64,000 bases of DNA from an uncultured Chitinophagaceae bacterium. Its GTDB lineage: Bacteria; Bacteroidota; Bacteroidia; Chitinophagales; Chitinophagaceae. Below, piece by piece: positions 8,261-16,441 of the stretch. The stretch's first letter is position 1; every line of letters begins with the position of its first letter. The translations under genes were made by a program, and so were the position numbers. The stretch is taken from NCBI GenBank assembly GCA_937873715.1, contig CALMYJ010000003.1, forward strand, positions 1 to 64,000. Reading direction: 5' to 3'. The notes below the pieces were generated by a model, which was not told where the DNA came from, ran no database searches, and saw only the letters and a program-made list of their open reading frames with translations.

Positions 8261-10606
8261 ATGAAAAGGCATTTGCCCATATACCATCGTTGTATCCTGG
8301 TACTATCCGGCATTTTACTCACCACACTGGCTATAGCACAGCACAATCCCTTAATAGGCGCTGGTAACAGTTATGTAAACATCAGCAAAAAAACCACTGG
8401 CGGCTTTGTACAGGTAGGCGATACGCTTGAAATAAGAACAAACTATTTTTTTGGCGGCACGTACAACAGCGCCAACTATGCCACTAACGGCAACCAATAC
8501 AGGATTTGGAATGTACGCTACTTTGATAGTGTGCCACAAAAAACAACCATGCTTACCGGTGTAAATGATTCCTTAAGGCTCATTACCAACGAGGGATTAA
8601 CCTTTAGAAAATACACCCTTGCCGCAGGTGATGATGCCGCCACTTTTGTAGCCAGCCCCCCGGCATCGCAATACCAAATCAGGATAAATATTGGCGCTAA
8701 CCCCAATATACCCACTGTTGGCAGCGAAGGCCTGCTTACTAACAGCACCGGGGCCAGTGATGCCCGTATCGGTACCTACAAACCCAGGCTGTTTGGCGGT
8801 TTGCTCATCACCACAGCATTCAGGGTAGTGGTATCCGGTACACCCGGTGATACCATCATTTTGGGTGCCGGCAAACTGGTATTTCAAAAAACATCCGGCG
8901 GCGCTGATACAGTTATAACTGCTACGCCTTATAAAATTTTCATCAGTACTTCAGAGGCTTCCACACTTTGCGGTAATGCCCTGGGTAATAACCTTGCCTC
9001 CGAATTTGGCGGAACTTTTGATAGTGGCATTGTACATAACCGTGTATCGGGGCCTATCTTTAGTATACCCAGCTACGACTATAAGCCACTGTATATTGGT
9101 GCACAAACTTCCGATGGTACCTATGCCATTGTAAACAATACAAGCCCTAGTGCCAGCACTTATGTTAATGCTAAAATGCGGCCAGATTGTTCATCGCCTA
9201 CCCTGCTGGACAGTTGTACCAAACGTATGCACGGCGGCTTCTGGGATATTATGGGCGACCATACCGGCACCAATGATGCTAACGGCAATGGACCCACGCC
9301 TCCCGGCAGCCTGGGTGGATATATGCTGATGGTAAATGCCGATGTGGTAACCAGCGAAGCTTACCGCCAACTGGTAACGGGCCTTTGCCCCGATACATAC
9401 TACGAATACAGCGCCTGGCTTAAAAATATTTGCAAACGCTGTGGTATCGACTCTAACAGCACCAGCACTTTTCAAATTGGGGTAAAACCCAACCTTAGTT
9501 TTTCAATAGATGGATTAGACATTTACAGTACCGGCGAGCTGGACAGCACCGGCTGGGTAAAAAAAGGGTTTGTGTTTAAAACAGGCCCGGCACAAACCTC
9601 TGCACTCATTAGCATACGCAACAATGCTTCGGGCGGCGGTGGCAACGACTGGGTGATTGATGATATTGCCATAGGCACCTGCGGACCAACCATGAACCTC
9701 AATTATGTGCCGGTATTACTTGGCTGCAACTCAGGCACCGTAATTGATTTGGCAGATACCGTTAAGTATTCCTATAACCCTAATTACTCCTGGTATAAGT
9801 GGGAACGCAGCATCGATGGCGGACTTACCTGGAGCGATCCTCCAACACCTACATTTGGCGAAGCCACACCTACCCTGGTTGATGGGTTGTATCAATACGT
9901 TACCAATTACCCGGTATTTTTAGGAACAGCAGCCGATAGCGGACACCGGTACAGGGTGGTAGTAGCCAACAGCTTTGCCAACCTGAGCAATCCCGATTGC
10001 TCGTTTACAGATGGCAATTATACTTTTTTGCGGTTGATTGACTGCTCAAGTGTGCTTGATGCACAACTGGTTTCATTAAGCGCAACACTTCAGCAAAATA
10101 ATACCACCCAACTCAACTGGATTGTTTCTGGTGAAAAAGATATTAAACTGTATGAAATAGAAAAAAGCAGTAACGGCATTCATTTTATAAAAGCAGGTAC
10201 TATAAAGGCTCGCAACAGCAACGGCCTAACCGCATATTATTTTGATGATGCTGAACAAATACACCGCAATACTTACTTCAGAATTAAAGTATATAAAAGC
10301 AATGGGCTGCATACCTATAGTAAAACGGTGGTGGTTAACCGTGTACTCAACTTCCAGGTAAATGCGCTGGTAAATCCTTTTAAATCTGTAATTGCAGCCG
10401 ATGTAATCCTGCCCGAAGATGGCATACTTAATATTACGCTCTACGATAATTTTGGCAGAACCATTGGTAAACAGCAGCAACGGGTAACCCGTGGGTTAAA
10501 TAAAGTTACCTGCAACAACTTTAACGGGCTGGCCAAAGGCCTGTACTACATCAGCTTTGAACACAAAGGCATTCAAATACAAAGAAGGATTACTAAGTTG
10601 CTTTAA
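8261..10606 (+). CDS. Large secreted protein with jelly-roll-like region and C-terminal sorting-like domain
   Basis: A 781-residue protein with an N-terminal signal peptide (ILLTTLAIAQ around residue 25) that I cannot assign to a named family. An N-terminal region (about 30-210) looks like a repeat-poor beta domain. A region near 380-475 (SAWLKNICKRCG, then GWVKKGFVFKTGP and NDWVIDDIAIGTCGP) resembles carbohydrate-binding jelly-roll domains of Bacteroidota surface proteins. The C-terminal 90 residues (ILPEDGILNITLYDNFGR to the end IQRRITKLL) fit a type IX secretion sorting domain. Cysteines are frequent, consistent with an extracellular protein. Divergent from the dehydrogenase upstream. Adhesion or glycan binding is a guess. 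Confidence 0.85.
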   Translation: MKRHLPIYHRCILVLSGILLTTLAIAQHNPLIGAGNSYVNISKKTTGGFVQVGDTLEIRTNYFFGGTYNSANYATNGNQYRIWNVRYFDSVPQKTTMLTGVNDSLRLITNEGLTFRKYTLAAGDDAATFVASPPASQYQIRINIGANPNIPTVGSEGLLTNSTGASDARIGTYKPRLFGGLLITTAFRVVVSGTPGDTIILGAGKLVFQKTSGGADTVITATPYKIFISTSEASTLCGNALGNNLASEFGGTFDSGIVHNRVSGPIFSIPSYDYKPLYIGAQTSDGTYAIVNNTSPSASTYVNAKMRPDCSSPTLLDSCTKRMHGGFWDIMGDHTGTNDANGNGPTPPGSLGGYMLMVNADVVTSEAYRQLVTGLCPDTYYEYSAWLKNICKRCGIDSNSTSTFQIGVKPNLSFSIDGLDIYSTGELDSTGWVKKGFVFKTGPAQTSALISIRNNASGGGGNDWVIDDIAIGTCGPTMNLNYVPVLLGCNSGTVIDLADTVKYSYNPNYSWYKWERSIDGGLTWSDPPTPTFGEATPTLVDGLYQYVTNYPVFLGTAADSGHRYRVVVANSFANLSNPDCSFTDGNYTFLRLIDCSSVLDAQLVSLSATLQQNNTTQLNWIVSGEKDIKLYEIEKSSNGIHFIKAGTIKARNSNGLTAYYFDDAEQIHRNTYFRIKVYKSNGLHTYSKTVVVNRVLNFQVNALVNPFKSVIAADVILPEDGILNITLYDNFGRTIGKQQQRVTRGLNKVTCNNFNGLAKGLYYISFEHKGIQIQRRITKLL

Positions 10607-10761
10607 AGTATTATAGCCAGTGCTGTAAAAAACTGTTCCCTGCAGCAGTAATGCGTAAGGAGGGAATGAATGTGTAGTATAACGCTAATTGATCATCAGC
10701 CAATATATACCTAAGTAAATCATGCAGCACAGGCCTGTATGGCGTAGTGCACACCATAGCA

Positions 10762-11493
10762 TTACAGGCTCATCATCTCTTTAAACTTTACTGCCTGCCT
10801 GCGGCTTACTTCTACTTTTTCGCCGCCCTGCAATTCAAGTAGCAGGCCGCCGTTAAAGTATGGTTCAATCTTTTCAATCATCCTCAGGTTTACAATATGC
10901 TTGCGGTTGGCCCTAAAAAAAGTTTTCTCATCCAGCCGCTCTTCCAGGGCATTCAGCGATTTTAATATCAGCGGTTTGTTGGTACCAAAAAATACTTTTG
11001 CATAGTTACCCACGCTTTCAAAAAGCCTTACTTCCGATAGTTTTACAAACCAACACCTTTCCCCGTCTTTTACAAACACCTGGTCGTTTTCGCTAAGCAG
11101 GCTCCTGTTGCTGTATTGCTGATGACTGGCAATTTCTTTTTCCTCTGCCTGTTGCACTTTTTGTATGGCATCTGCAAGGCGCTTGGGCTCTACGGGCTTT
11201 AGCAGGTAATCCAGAGCATTTACTTCAAATGCTTTAAGGGCATACTCATCATAGGCTGTGGTAAATATTACATGCGGTGCCCTGTCTAATTCCTGTAGCA
11301 TATCAAAGCCGGTTTTGCCGGGCATTTGTATATCCAAAAAAATGATATCGGGGCTGAGTGATTCAATTTTATCGATACCCTCGCTGGCATTGGCGGCTTC
11401 ATCAATCACTTCAATTTCAGGAAAATCCTGTAACAACTTTTTCAATTCATTCCGGGCCAGCCTTTCGTCATCAATAATAATAGCTCTTTGCAT
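10762..11493 (-). CDS. LytTR-family response regulator
   Basis: A 243-residue response regulator with receiver domain (about 1-120: acidic pair DDER at 8-11, phosphoacceptor D in PDIIFLDIQMPG, K in YLLKPVEP) and a C-terminal LytTR DNA-binding domain (about 145-240, with FVKDGERCWFVKLSEVRLFES and the FFRANRKHIVNLRMI strand). It acts as a transcription factor controlled by phosphorylation. The sensor kinase gene is directly upstream on the same strand (61 bp gap), forming the usual LytS/LytR-like pair of Bacteroidota. The target genes are not visible. Confidence 0.95.
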   Translation of the reverse strand: MQRAIIIDDERLARNELKKLLQDFPEIEVIDEAANASEGIDKIESLSPDIIFLDIQMPGKTGFDMLQELDRAPHVIFTTAYDEYALKAFEVNALDYLLKPVEPKRLADAIQKVQQAEEKEIASHQQYSNRSLLSENDQVFVKDGERCWFVKLSEVRLFESVGNYAKVFFGTNKPLILKSLNALEERLDEKTFFRANRKHIVNLRMIEKIEPYFNGGLLLELQGGEKVEVSRRQAVKFKEMMSL

Positions 11494-11554
11494 GGTGCAG
11501 TGATTTAACGTTTATAATTGCATTGCCAATAGCATACCAACAGTATGGGCTGTA

Positions 11555-12613
11555 CTAATTTATTGCATTTTCTAATGGCATAATAATTTTTGACTCTACC
11601 ATTTCATTGTCTGTATTCCGTATTGCAAAACTGGCTTTACCCTGGTACAGCATATTCAGCCTGTCCTGTGTACTTTTTATTCCAAAACCATCACCGTTGA
11701 TATGAGCACTAAGCTGGCCGGTGTTCAGCACTATAATTTCGTGATGATCATCTACAAAATCAGAGATTACTTTAACCTTACCCCCATTCATTCTTTTGCT
11801 GATACCATGTTTGATGGCATTTTCCACCAGTGTTTGCAGCATCATCGGTGGCACGGGCTGGTTAAGTGTGTCTTCATCTATATCCATTTCTACAGTCAGC
11901 CTTTCTTCAAAACGCATTTTTTCAAGAGCAAGGTAATCTTTTACAATATTCAATTCTCTTTCCAATGCTACGGTTTCGAGCTTTTCGGCCTGCATACTGC
12001 TGCGCAGGATATTGCTGAGTTCGGTAATGGCCGTACGGGCACGAGCTGGGTTTTCATCTACAAGTGCCCGGATGCTGTTAAGTGCATTAAAAATAAAATG
12101 CGGATTGATATGCGACTTGATGGTTTTTAATTCCAGCTCTTTTACCAGCGATTGCAGCTTAAGCGTATGCATTTCCTGGTTACGGTTATGCTCTACATAA
12201 TGATACAGGTAGTAAATGAGGTTCCATATAAAAAGAAAAAAGAAGTTGCTGATTGAGGTACGGGCAATTTCGTTGGCTACCGAAAGTTTTACATTCATTT
12301 TGTAAGTAAGTCCCAGCCCTCTTTCAATAGCCACATCGGCACAGGCATAAGCCACCGAAAAAACAAGTGTAAGCAGGATGAAAGCAACAATCTGTTTCTG
12401 TATGGGCTTTATTTGCAGCATCTGGTATTCCTTTATTACCATTCGCATCAAATGTGTAAACAGTATACCCAGCAATACATTGATGCTGATAATCAGGAAA
12501 AAATTGTCCACCTTTTGTATAGAGAGGGTAAGGTAGAAAAACGTAAAAATGGCAAAGTTGGCTCCCCAGCCTGCTATTTGACAAACCCAGTATCTTGATA
12601 ATTTCTTCAGCAT
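11555..12613 (-). CDS. LytS-type sensor histidine kinase
   Basis: A 352-residue membrane kinase of the His_kinase (PF06580-type) group. The N-terminal half has about four hydrophobic segments (for example ANFAIFTFFYLTLSI, FLIISINVLLGILFTHL, IVAFILLTLVFSVAYA). Then comes the phospho-acceptor region KSHINPHFIFNALNSIRALV and an HATPase domain with N-box MLQTLVENAIKHGI and a glycine-rich lid GDGFGIKSTQDRL. It should phosphorylate the adjacent LytTR regulator. The start at ATG 12613 is preferred over a GTG at 12640. No periplasmic sensor domain is evident, so the signal is probably sensed in or near the membrane. Confidence 0.93.
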   Translation of the reverse strand: MLKKLSRYWVCQIAGWGANFAIFTFFYLTLSIQKVDNFFLIISINVLLGILFTHLMRMVIKEYQMLQIKPIQKQIVAFILLTLVFSVAYACADVAIERGLGLTYKMNVKLSVANEIARTSISNFFFLFIWNLIYYLYHYVEHNRNQEMHTLKLQSLVKELELKTIKSHINPHFIFNALNSIRALVDENPARARTAITELSNILRSSMQAEKLETVALERELNIVKDYLALEKMRFEERLTVEMDIDEDTLNQPVPPMMLQTLVENAIKHGISKRMNGGKVKVISDFVDDHHEIIVLNTGQLSAHINGDGFGIKSTQDRLNMLYQGKASFAIRNTDNEMVESKIIMPLENAIN

Positions 12614-12819
12614 AATCTGTACAAAGTTACGCTCCGGCACCAGCCCGGGCTTCGGTGCATTTGATTAATGGTGAAATGATGTTTTAAGAGGTTTTGCTTT
12701 ATAAGAACGATGAGGCCCATTTGCTCCTGTAATTTTTTAATAATATGGCGGCTAAGGTTCAAATACAGCAAAATACTATTTTTGGCAGGTATTATTTTTA
12801 AAAAACTAAACCCAAAACA

Positions 12820-12963
12820 ATGGCACATTCAAAAAATGGCGGCAAAAATATTCAATTTCACTCCACTGGCCTGTTGCTGGCTGCAATTGGCTTAGGCCTG
12901 TTGGCGATGGCAGCATTTTACTGGCTGGGCAAGCATATTGATGTAGTACAGCATGCACACTAA
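12820..12963 (+). CDS. Small single-span membrane protein, 47 residues
   Basis: An ATG at 12820 opens a 47-codon frame ending TAA at 12961-12963. The product begins MAHSKNGGKNIQFHSTG, has one hydrophobic span of about 18 residues (LLLAAIGLGLLAMAAFYWLG) and ends KHIDVVQHAH. A perfect 14-bp terminator hairpin starts 8 bp after the stop, which together with the sensible membrane topology supports a real gene. It is divergent from the LytS-type kinase and convergent with the NmrA-like gene. I do not recognise the family; the polar N-terminus and histidine-rich C-terminus are the only notable points. Confidence 0.6.
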   Translation: MAHSKNGGKNIQFHSTGLLLAAIGLGLLAMAAFYWLGKHIDVVQHAH

Positions 12964-12970
12964 AATTAAA

Positions 12971-13005
12971 TTTAAAAGCCTGCTTGAAATTAGCAGGCTT
13001 TTAAA
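12971..13005. terminator. Perfect 14-bp hairpin terminator
   Basis: Arms TTTAAAAGCCTGCT (12971-12984) and AGCAGGCTTTTAAA (12992-13005), loop of 7. It lies between the 47-residue membrane protein gene and the convergent NmrA-like gene and can serve both. Confidence 0.8.
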
Positions 13006-13029
13006 AAGTCTAAGTACAATACTATCGGG

Positions 13030-13926
13030 TTAATTGCCCTGCAGGTAAACTGCGGCAAACTGTTTTGCAAAATCTTCCAGTTTCACGTTGCCCCATACCG
13101 GCTCACTTTTCCAGTAATCTTCCATCATGGCACCACTGCTGATAGCACGGCCCATTTCAACATAGTTTTGTGCAATTTCTTCGGTAAAGCCCACCGCCAA
13201 CATACCTGATAAGGCCTGCTCATCCGTAAAAGTTACCCAGGGTAAATGTTGCTTTTGAACGGCCTCACCCAATACTGTTGCTATCTCATCTGTAGTGCGT
13301 ACATCGCTTGCCAGGTACAAATATGCATGCCCTGTAAAATTGTGGTTTAATAAAGCATTTGCAGCCACTGCCGCAATATCATCTGTAGCCGAAAGTACCA
13401 GTTTAAATCCCGGCCCGCCAAAGTTGCTGCCCAAAATATTCATTTGCCGTACCATATTAGTATTCCCAAAAAAATTGGAGAAAAAATAACCAGGACGCAG
13501 ATGTAAAATAGCAATCCCTTCCAATTCATTTAAAGCCAACTCGGCCAGGTGTAACCCACTTACAGGCCCGCAGCCATCAGCTAAATGTGCTCCCACACTG
13601 CTCAGGTTAACCACATATTTTACGCCACTGTTCTTCAAGGCATCACGGTAGTTGGCGCCAACCTGTCCTATATAAGCTTTCCAGTTGGCCGTAATATCGT
13701 AGCGGGGAGGCACCATCGTATACACAGCATCTGCCCCTGCAAAAGCCTGTGTTAAAAATTGCACATCCTCAACCGAGCCAATTGCTGCGCTGGCACCTGC
13801 AGCAGTTAATGCTTTTAAATTATCGGCATTGCGGCCAATAACAGTTACATTATGCCCGGCTTTAAGTAAGGCCAGCGTTAATGGTTTGGAGATATTACCT
13901 GCACCTCCGGTAATTACGTACTTCAT
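13030..13926 (-). CDS. NmrA-like NAD(P)-binding protein
   Basis: A 298-residue atypical short-chain dehydrogenase of the NmrA/quinone-oxidoreductase-like group. The N-terminal nucleotide-binding loop is VITGGAGNISKP (4-15), followed by strands matching a Rossmann fold and a region LHLRPGYFFSNF typical of NmrA-like proteins. The catalytic Tyr-x3-Lys is not evident, so it may be an NAD(P)-dependent oxidoreductase of small quinone-type molecules or a redox sensor. The gene lies directly downstream of a MarR-family regulator, and the 49 bp between them contain a perfect palindrome identical to the one before the regulator, so it is very likely the regulator's target. Confidence 0.88.
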   Translation of the reverse strand: MKYVITGGAGNISKPLTLALLKAGHNVTVIGRNADNLKALTAAGASAAIGSVEDVQFLTQAFAGADAVYTMVPPRYDITANWKAYIGQVGANYRDALKNSGVKYVVNLSSVGAHLADGCGPVSGLHLAELALNELEGIAILHLRPGYFFSNFFGNTNMVRQMNILGSNFGGPGFKLVLSATDDIAAVAANALLNHNFTGHAYLYLASDVRTTDEIATVLGEAVQKQHLPWVTFTDEQALSGMLAVGFTEEIAQNYVEMGRAISSGAMMEDYWKSEPVWGNVKLEDFAKQFAAVYLQGN

Positions 13927-13945
13927 CGTTTTAAAGTTTTAGTTG

Positions 13946-13959
13946 TTTGTATATACAAA
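13946..13959. promoter_or_regulatory. Palindromic operator before the NmrA-like gene
   Basis: TTTGTATATACAAA, a perfect 14-bp palindrome, 19 bp before the ATG at 13926. The same sequence precedes the adjacent MarR gene; both copies sit at nearly the same distance from their start codons. Confidence 0.8.
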
Positions 13960-13975
13960 TATTGAGTGAAAAAAA

Positions 13976-14404
13976 TTATTCTGGCAATCTGTCTACAAGT
14001 TTATTCATGTTGCCCACCATTTTTGAACTCTCTTCTTTACCAAGTATTGCGGTATAAGCCTGGTAAAAATGGGCAAGACAGTCCTTTAATTCGGGCAGCA
14101 TCGCCTTAGCTTTGGGTGTGGGATATATATTGGTAATCTTACCTTCATTTGTACGTACTACCAGTTTTTTACCTTCCAGCTTTTCAATCAGCCGGGTAAT
14201 AGTGCTGGGAGTAAGCAGCAAATGGTTTACAATGGTTGATGGCTGAATACCTGGTTCTTCAATGGCAAGCAAAAGTAAATAAGCATGGCTGGGCGAAAGC
14301 TCCACTCTCTTCCAGCTTTCAGCGGCCAACTTTTCCACCTTTCGGGCAAAAGCATTGCTCGAAAAATAAAGACACTGACAAAACCTGCTTTCGCTTGCTT
14401 TCAT
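13976..14404 (-). CDS. MarR-family regulator, OhrR-like with N-terminal cysteine
   Basis: A 142-residue winged-helix repressor. Helix-turn-helix and wing lie at about 50-105 (HAYLLLLAIEEPGIQPSTIV, LLTPSTITRLIEKL, then the wing KLVVRTNEGKITNIYPTPKA). The N-terminus RFCQCLYFSSNAFARKVEKL aligns by eye with OhrR-type peroxide sensors, whose reactive cysteine sits in LCFxLY; here C9 (and C11) take that place. This suggests thiol-based sensing of organic peroxide or electrophiles. ATG 14404 is preferred; a TTG at 14440 would start inside the operator. The palindrome before it implies autoregulation. Confidence 0.9.
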   Translation of the reverse strand: MKASESRFCQCLYFSSNAFARKVEKLAAESWKRVELSPSHAYLLLLAIEEPGIQPSTIVNHLLLTPSTITRLIEKLEGKKLVVRTNEGKITNIYPTPKAKAMLPELKDCLAHFYQAYTAILGKEESSKMVGNMNKLVDRLPE

Positions 14405-14426
14405 AAAAGCAAAATAAATACATTTA

Positions 14427-14442
14427 ATTTGTATATACAAAT
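14427..14442. promoter_or_regulatory. Palindromic operator before the MarR gene
   Basis: ATTTGTATATACAAAT, a perfect 16-bp palindrome that contains the 14-bp operator of the downstream NmrA-like gene. Read on the minus strand, the TTG inside it is followed after 20 bp by TTATTTTG, which ends 5 bp before the ATG, so the operator may cover the -33 element. Confidence 0.8.
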
Positions 14443-14493
14443 AATGGACAAAAAAATTTTATAGCTTCCCTCTGCTATACCTAAATTTACAGC

Positions 14494-15522
14494 ATGGCAA
14501 ATCCCAACTTAAATACGAATGTTGCTGCACTGAGCGCTGCCGACAGGGAATTTGAAAACAATATCCGGCCCAACGAAATGACTGATTTTTCGGGCCAGTT
14601 GCAAACGGTAGAAAACCTGCGCATTTTTATAAAAGCTGCTAAAATCAGGGGTGAAGCACTTGATCATATTTTATTTCATGGCCCCCCGGGATTGGGCAAA
14701 ACAACCTTGAGCCGTATCGTGGCCAATGAACTCGGCGTACAAATTAAAGAAACCAGCGGCCCTGTTATTGAAAAGCCCGGCGACCTGGCCGGACTGCTTA
14801 CCAACCTTGAGCCCAACGATGTATTGTTTATTGATGAGATACACCGGCTGAGCACCGTGGTGGAAGAATACCTGTATGCCGCTATGGAGGATTACCGCAT
14901 AGATATTATGATTGACAGCGGCCCCAATGCCCGCAGTGTACAAATAAATCTAAATCCGTTTACACTTATTGGCGCTACCACCCGTAGCGGCCTGCTTACC
15001 GCACCGCTACTCTCCAGGTTTGGCATAAAATCAAGACTGGAATATTATGATACACAAACCCTGCAAAAAATTGTAGCCCGTAGTGCGGCTATTTTAAATA
15101 CTACTATCAACAATGAAGCTGCCGGCGAAATTGCCCGCCGCAGCAGGGGCACACCACGTATTGCTAATGGCTTATTGCGACGGGTGAGGGATTTTGCACA
15201 GGTACTCAATGATGGTAAAATTGACCTGGGCATTACCCAGCACTCCCTTAAAGCGCTTAATGTGGATGAGCATGGACTGGATGACATGGACAACCGTATA
15301 TTAAGCACCATTATCGAAAAGTTTAAAGGTGGCCCGGTGGGCATTACCACCATTGCCACTGCCGTAGGCGAAGAGCCCGGCACACTGGAAGAAGTATATG
15401 AACCCTTCCTGATACAAGAGGGATTTATACAACGTACAGCCCGTGGCCGTGAGGCTACCGCTAAAGCCTATACGCATCTTGGTAAAGCAGCGCCAAGCAG
15501 TCCCGGCAGTTTATTTAGCTGA
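14494..15522 (+). CDS. ruvB: Holliday junction branch-migration helicase RuvB
   Basis: A 342-residue AAA+ motor that, with RuvA, drives branch migration of Holliday junctions in recombinational repair. Visible: Walker [10 protein letters not shown] (about 63-71), Walker B LFIDEIHR (about 110-117), sensor 1/arginine-finger region [10 protein letters not shown] (about 157-166), and the C-terminal winged-helix part with [16 protein letters not shown] and the end [18 protein letters not shown]. Length is normal for RuvB. It begins 89 bp from the divergent MarR start and has no RuvA or RuvC neighbour. Confidence 0.97.
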   Translation: MANPNLNTNVAALSAADREFENNIRPNEMTDFSGQLQTVENLRIFIKAAKIRGEALDHILFHGPPGLGKTTLSRIVANELGVQIKETSGPVIEKPGDLAGLLTNLEPNDVLFIDEIHRLSTVVEEYLYAAMEDYRIDIMIDSGPNARSVQINLNPFTLIGATTRSGLLTAPLLSRFGIKSRLEYYDTQTLQKIVARSAAILNTTINNEAAGEIARRSRGTPRIANGLLRRVRDFAQVLNDGKIDLGITQHSLKALNVDEHGLDDMDNRILSTIIEKFKGGPVGITTIATAVGEEPGTLEEVYEPFLIQEGFIQRTARGREATAKAYTHLGKAAPSSPGSLFS

Positions 15523-15551
15523 AACAGATACCCAGAGTTTTATAATACCCT

Positions 15552-15578
15552 GAAAAAAAAATCCGCCGTGGGGCGGAT
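15552..15578 (-). terminator. Terminator of the OmpR-type regulator gene
   Basis: Stem ATCCGCC (15561-15567)/GGCGGAT (15572-15578) with a 4-nt loop; on the minus strand it is followed by a run of T (complement of 15553-15560). Confidence 0.75.
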
Positions 15579-15606
15579 GATTGAATTAAAATATTTTTTG
15601 CAGGCA

Positions 15607-16305
15607 TTATTGCGGCACCACCAGCCTAAAGCCGTTGCCGTGTATATTCACAATCTCAATACTTGAGTCTTCTTTAAGGTATTTACGCAACTTGGCGATA
15701 TATACATCCATGCTGCGGCCGTTAAAGTAGGTATCGCTGCCCCATATACGCTTTAGCGCCGCTTCCCTTGGCAGTAAATCGTTTTTGTATTCGCACATCA
15801 TCTTAAGGAGTTCACTTTCTTTGGGCGACAGTACCTGCGTTTTGCCTTCGATGGTTAATTCACGCAGGCGTGGGTTAAAATGGTATTTACCCAAGTCGTA
15901 TTCTGCATTAACTTCCTCTTTGTGAAGTTCTTCGTTGCGCTTGAGTATCGCTTTAATTTTAAGCAGCAGTACTTCACTATCAAATGGCTTGGTGATATAA
16001 TCATCGGCTCCAAGCTTATAGCCCTGGATGATATCATCCTTCATGGTTTTAGCTGATAAAAAGAAAAGCGGCACATCCGGGTTAATATCCCTTATTTCTT
16101 CTGCTAATGTAAAGCCATCCATATTGGGCATCATCACGTCCAGCAGGCAGATGTCAAATTTTTCACGCTGAAATGCAGCGAGGCCAAGCCTTCCATCCCT
16201 TTCAAGAATTACGTCATAATCGTTCAGCTCCAGGTAGTTTTTGAGTACCATGCCCAGGTTGGTATCGTCTTCACACAATAGTATTTTGGGTTTGCCTGTT
16301 TCCAT
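15607..16305 (-). CDS. OmpR/PhoB-family response regulator
   Basis: A 232-residue regulator with a receiver domain (acidic pair EDD at 12-14, phosphoacceptor D in CLLDVMMPNMDG, K in DYITKPFD) and a C-terminal winged-helix DNA-binding domain (about 135-230, with VLSPKESELLKMMCEY, GRSMDVYIAKLRKYL and NIHGNGFRLV). It resembles RprY-type regulators of Bacteroidota, but that name is not certain. No histidine kinase is adjacent, so its partner is encoded elsewhere or it is an orphan. It is followed by a clear terminator. Confidence 0.94.
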   Translation of the reverse strand: METGKPKILLCEDDTNLGMVLKNYLELNDYDVILERDGRLGLAAFQREKFDICLLDVMMPNMDGFTLAEEIRDINPDVPLFFLSAKTMKDDIIQGYKLGADDYITKPFDSEVLLLKIKAILKRNEELHKEEVNAEYDLGKYHFNPRLRELTIEGKTQVLSPKESELLKMMCEYKNDLLPREAALKRIWGSDTYFNGRSMDVYIAKLRKYLKEDSSIEIVNIHGNGFRLVVPQ

Positions 16306-16390
16306 GTTATAAGTTTTAGAACAAATAAATATAATTCATTTTTGATGCAGCTAATATAGCGCCTAATTTTTTGTTAAAGGCTTTTATAAA

Positions 16391-16419
16391 AAAAGCCACC
16401 CACCTAATGGCGGATGGCT
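16391..16419 (-). terminator. Terminator of the M16 peptidase operon
   Basis: Arms AGCCACCC (16394-16401) and GGATGGCT (16412-16419), which pair with one G-U; on the minus strand a T-run follows (complement of 16386-16394). Confidence 0.65.
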
Positions 16420-16441
16420 CCTTGTAGGCTTATTAAAAAGT

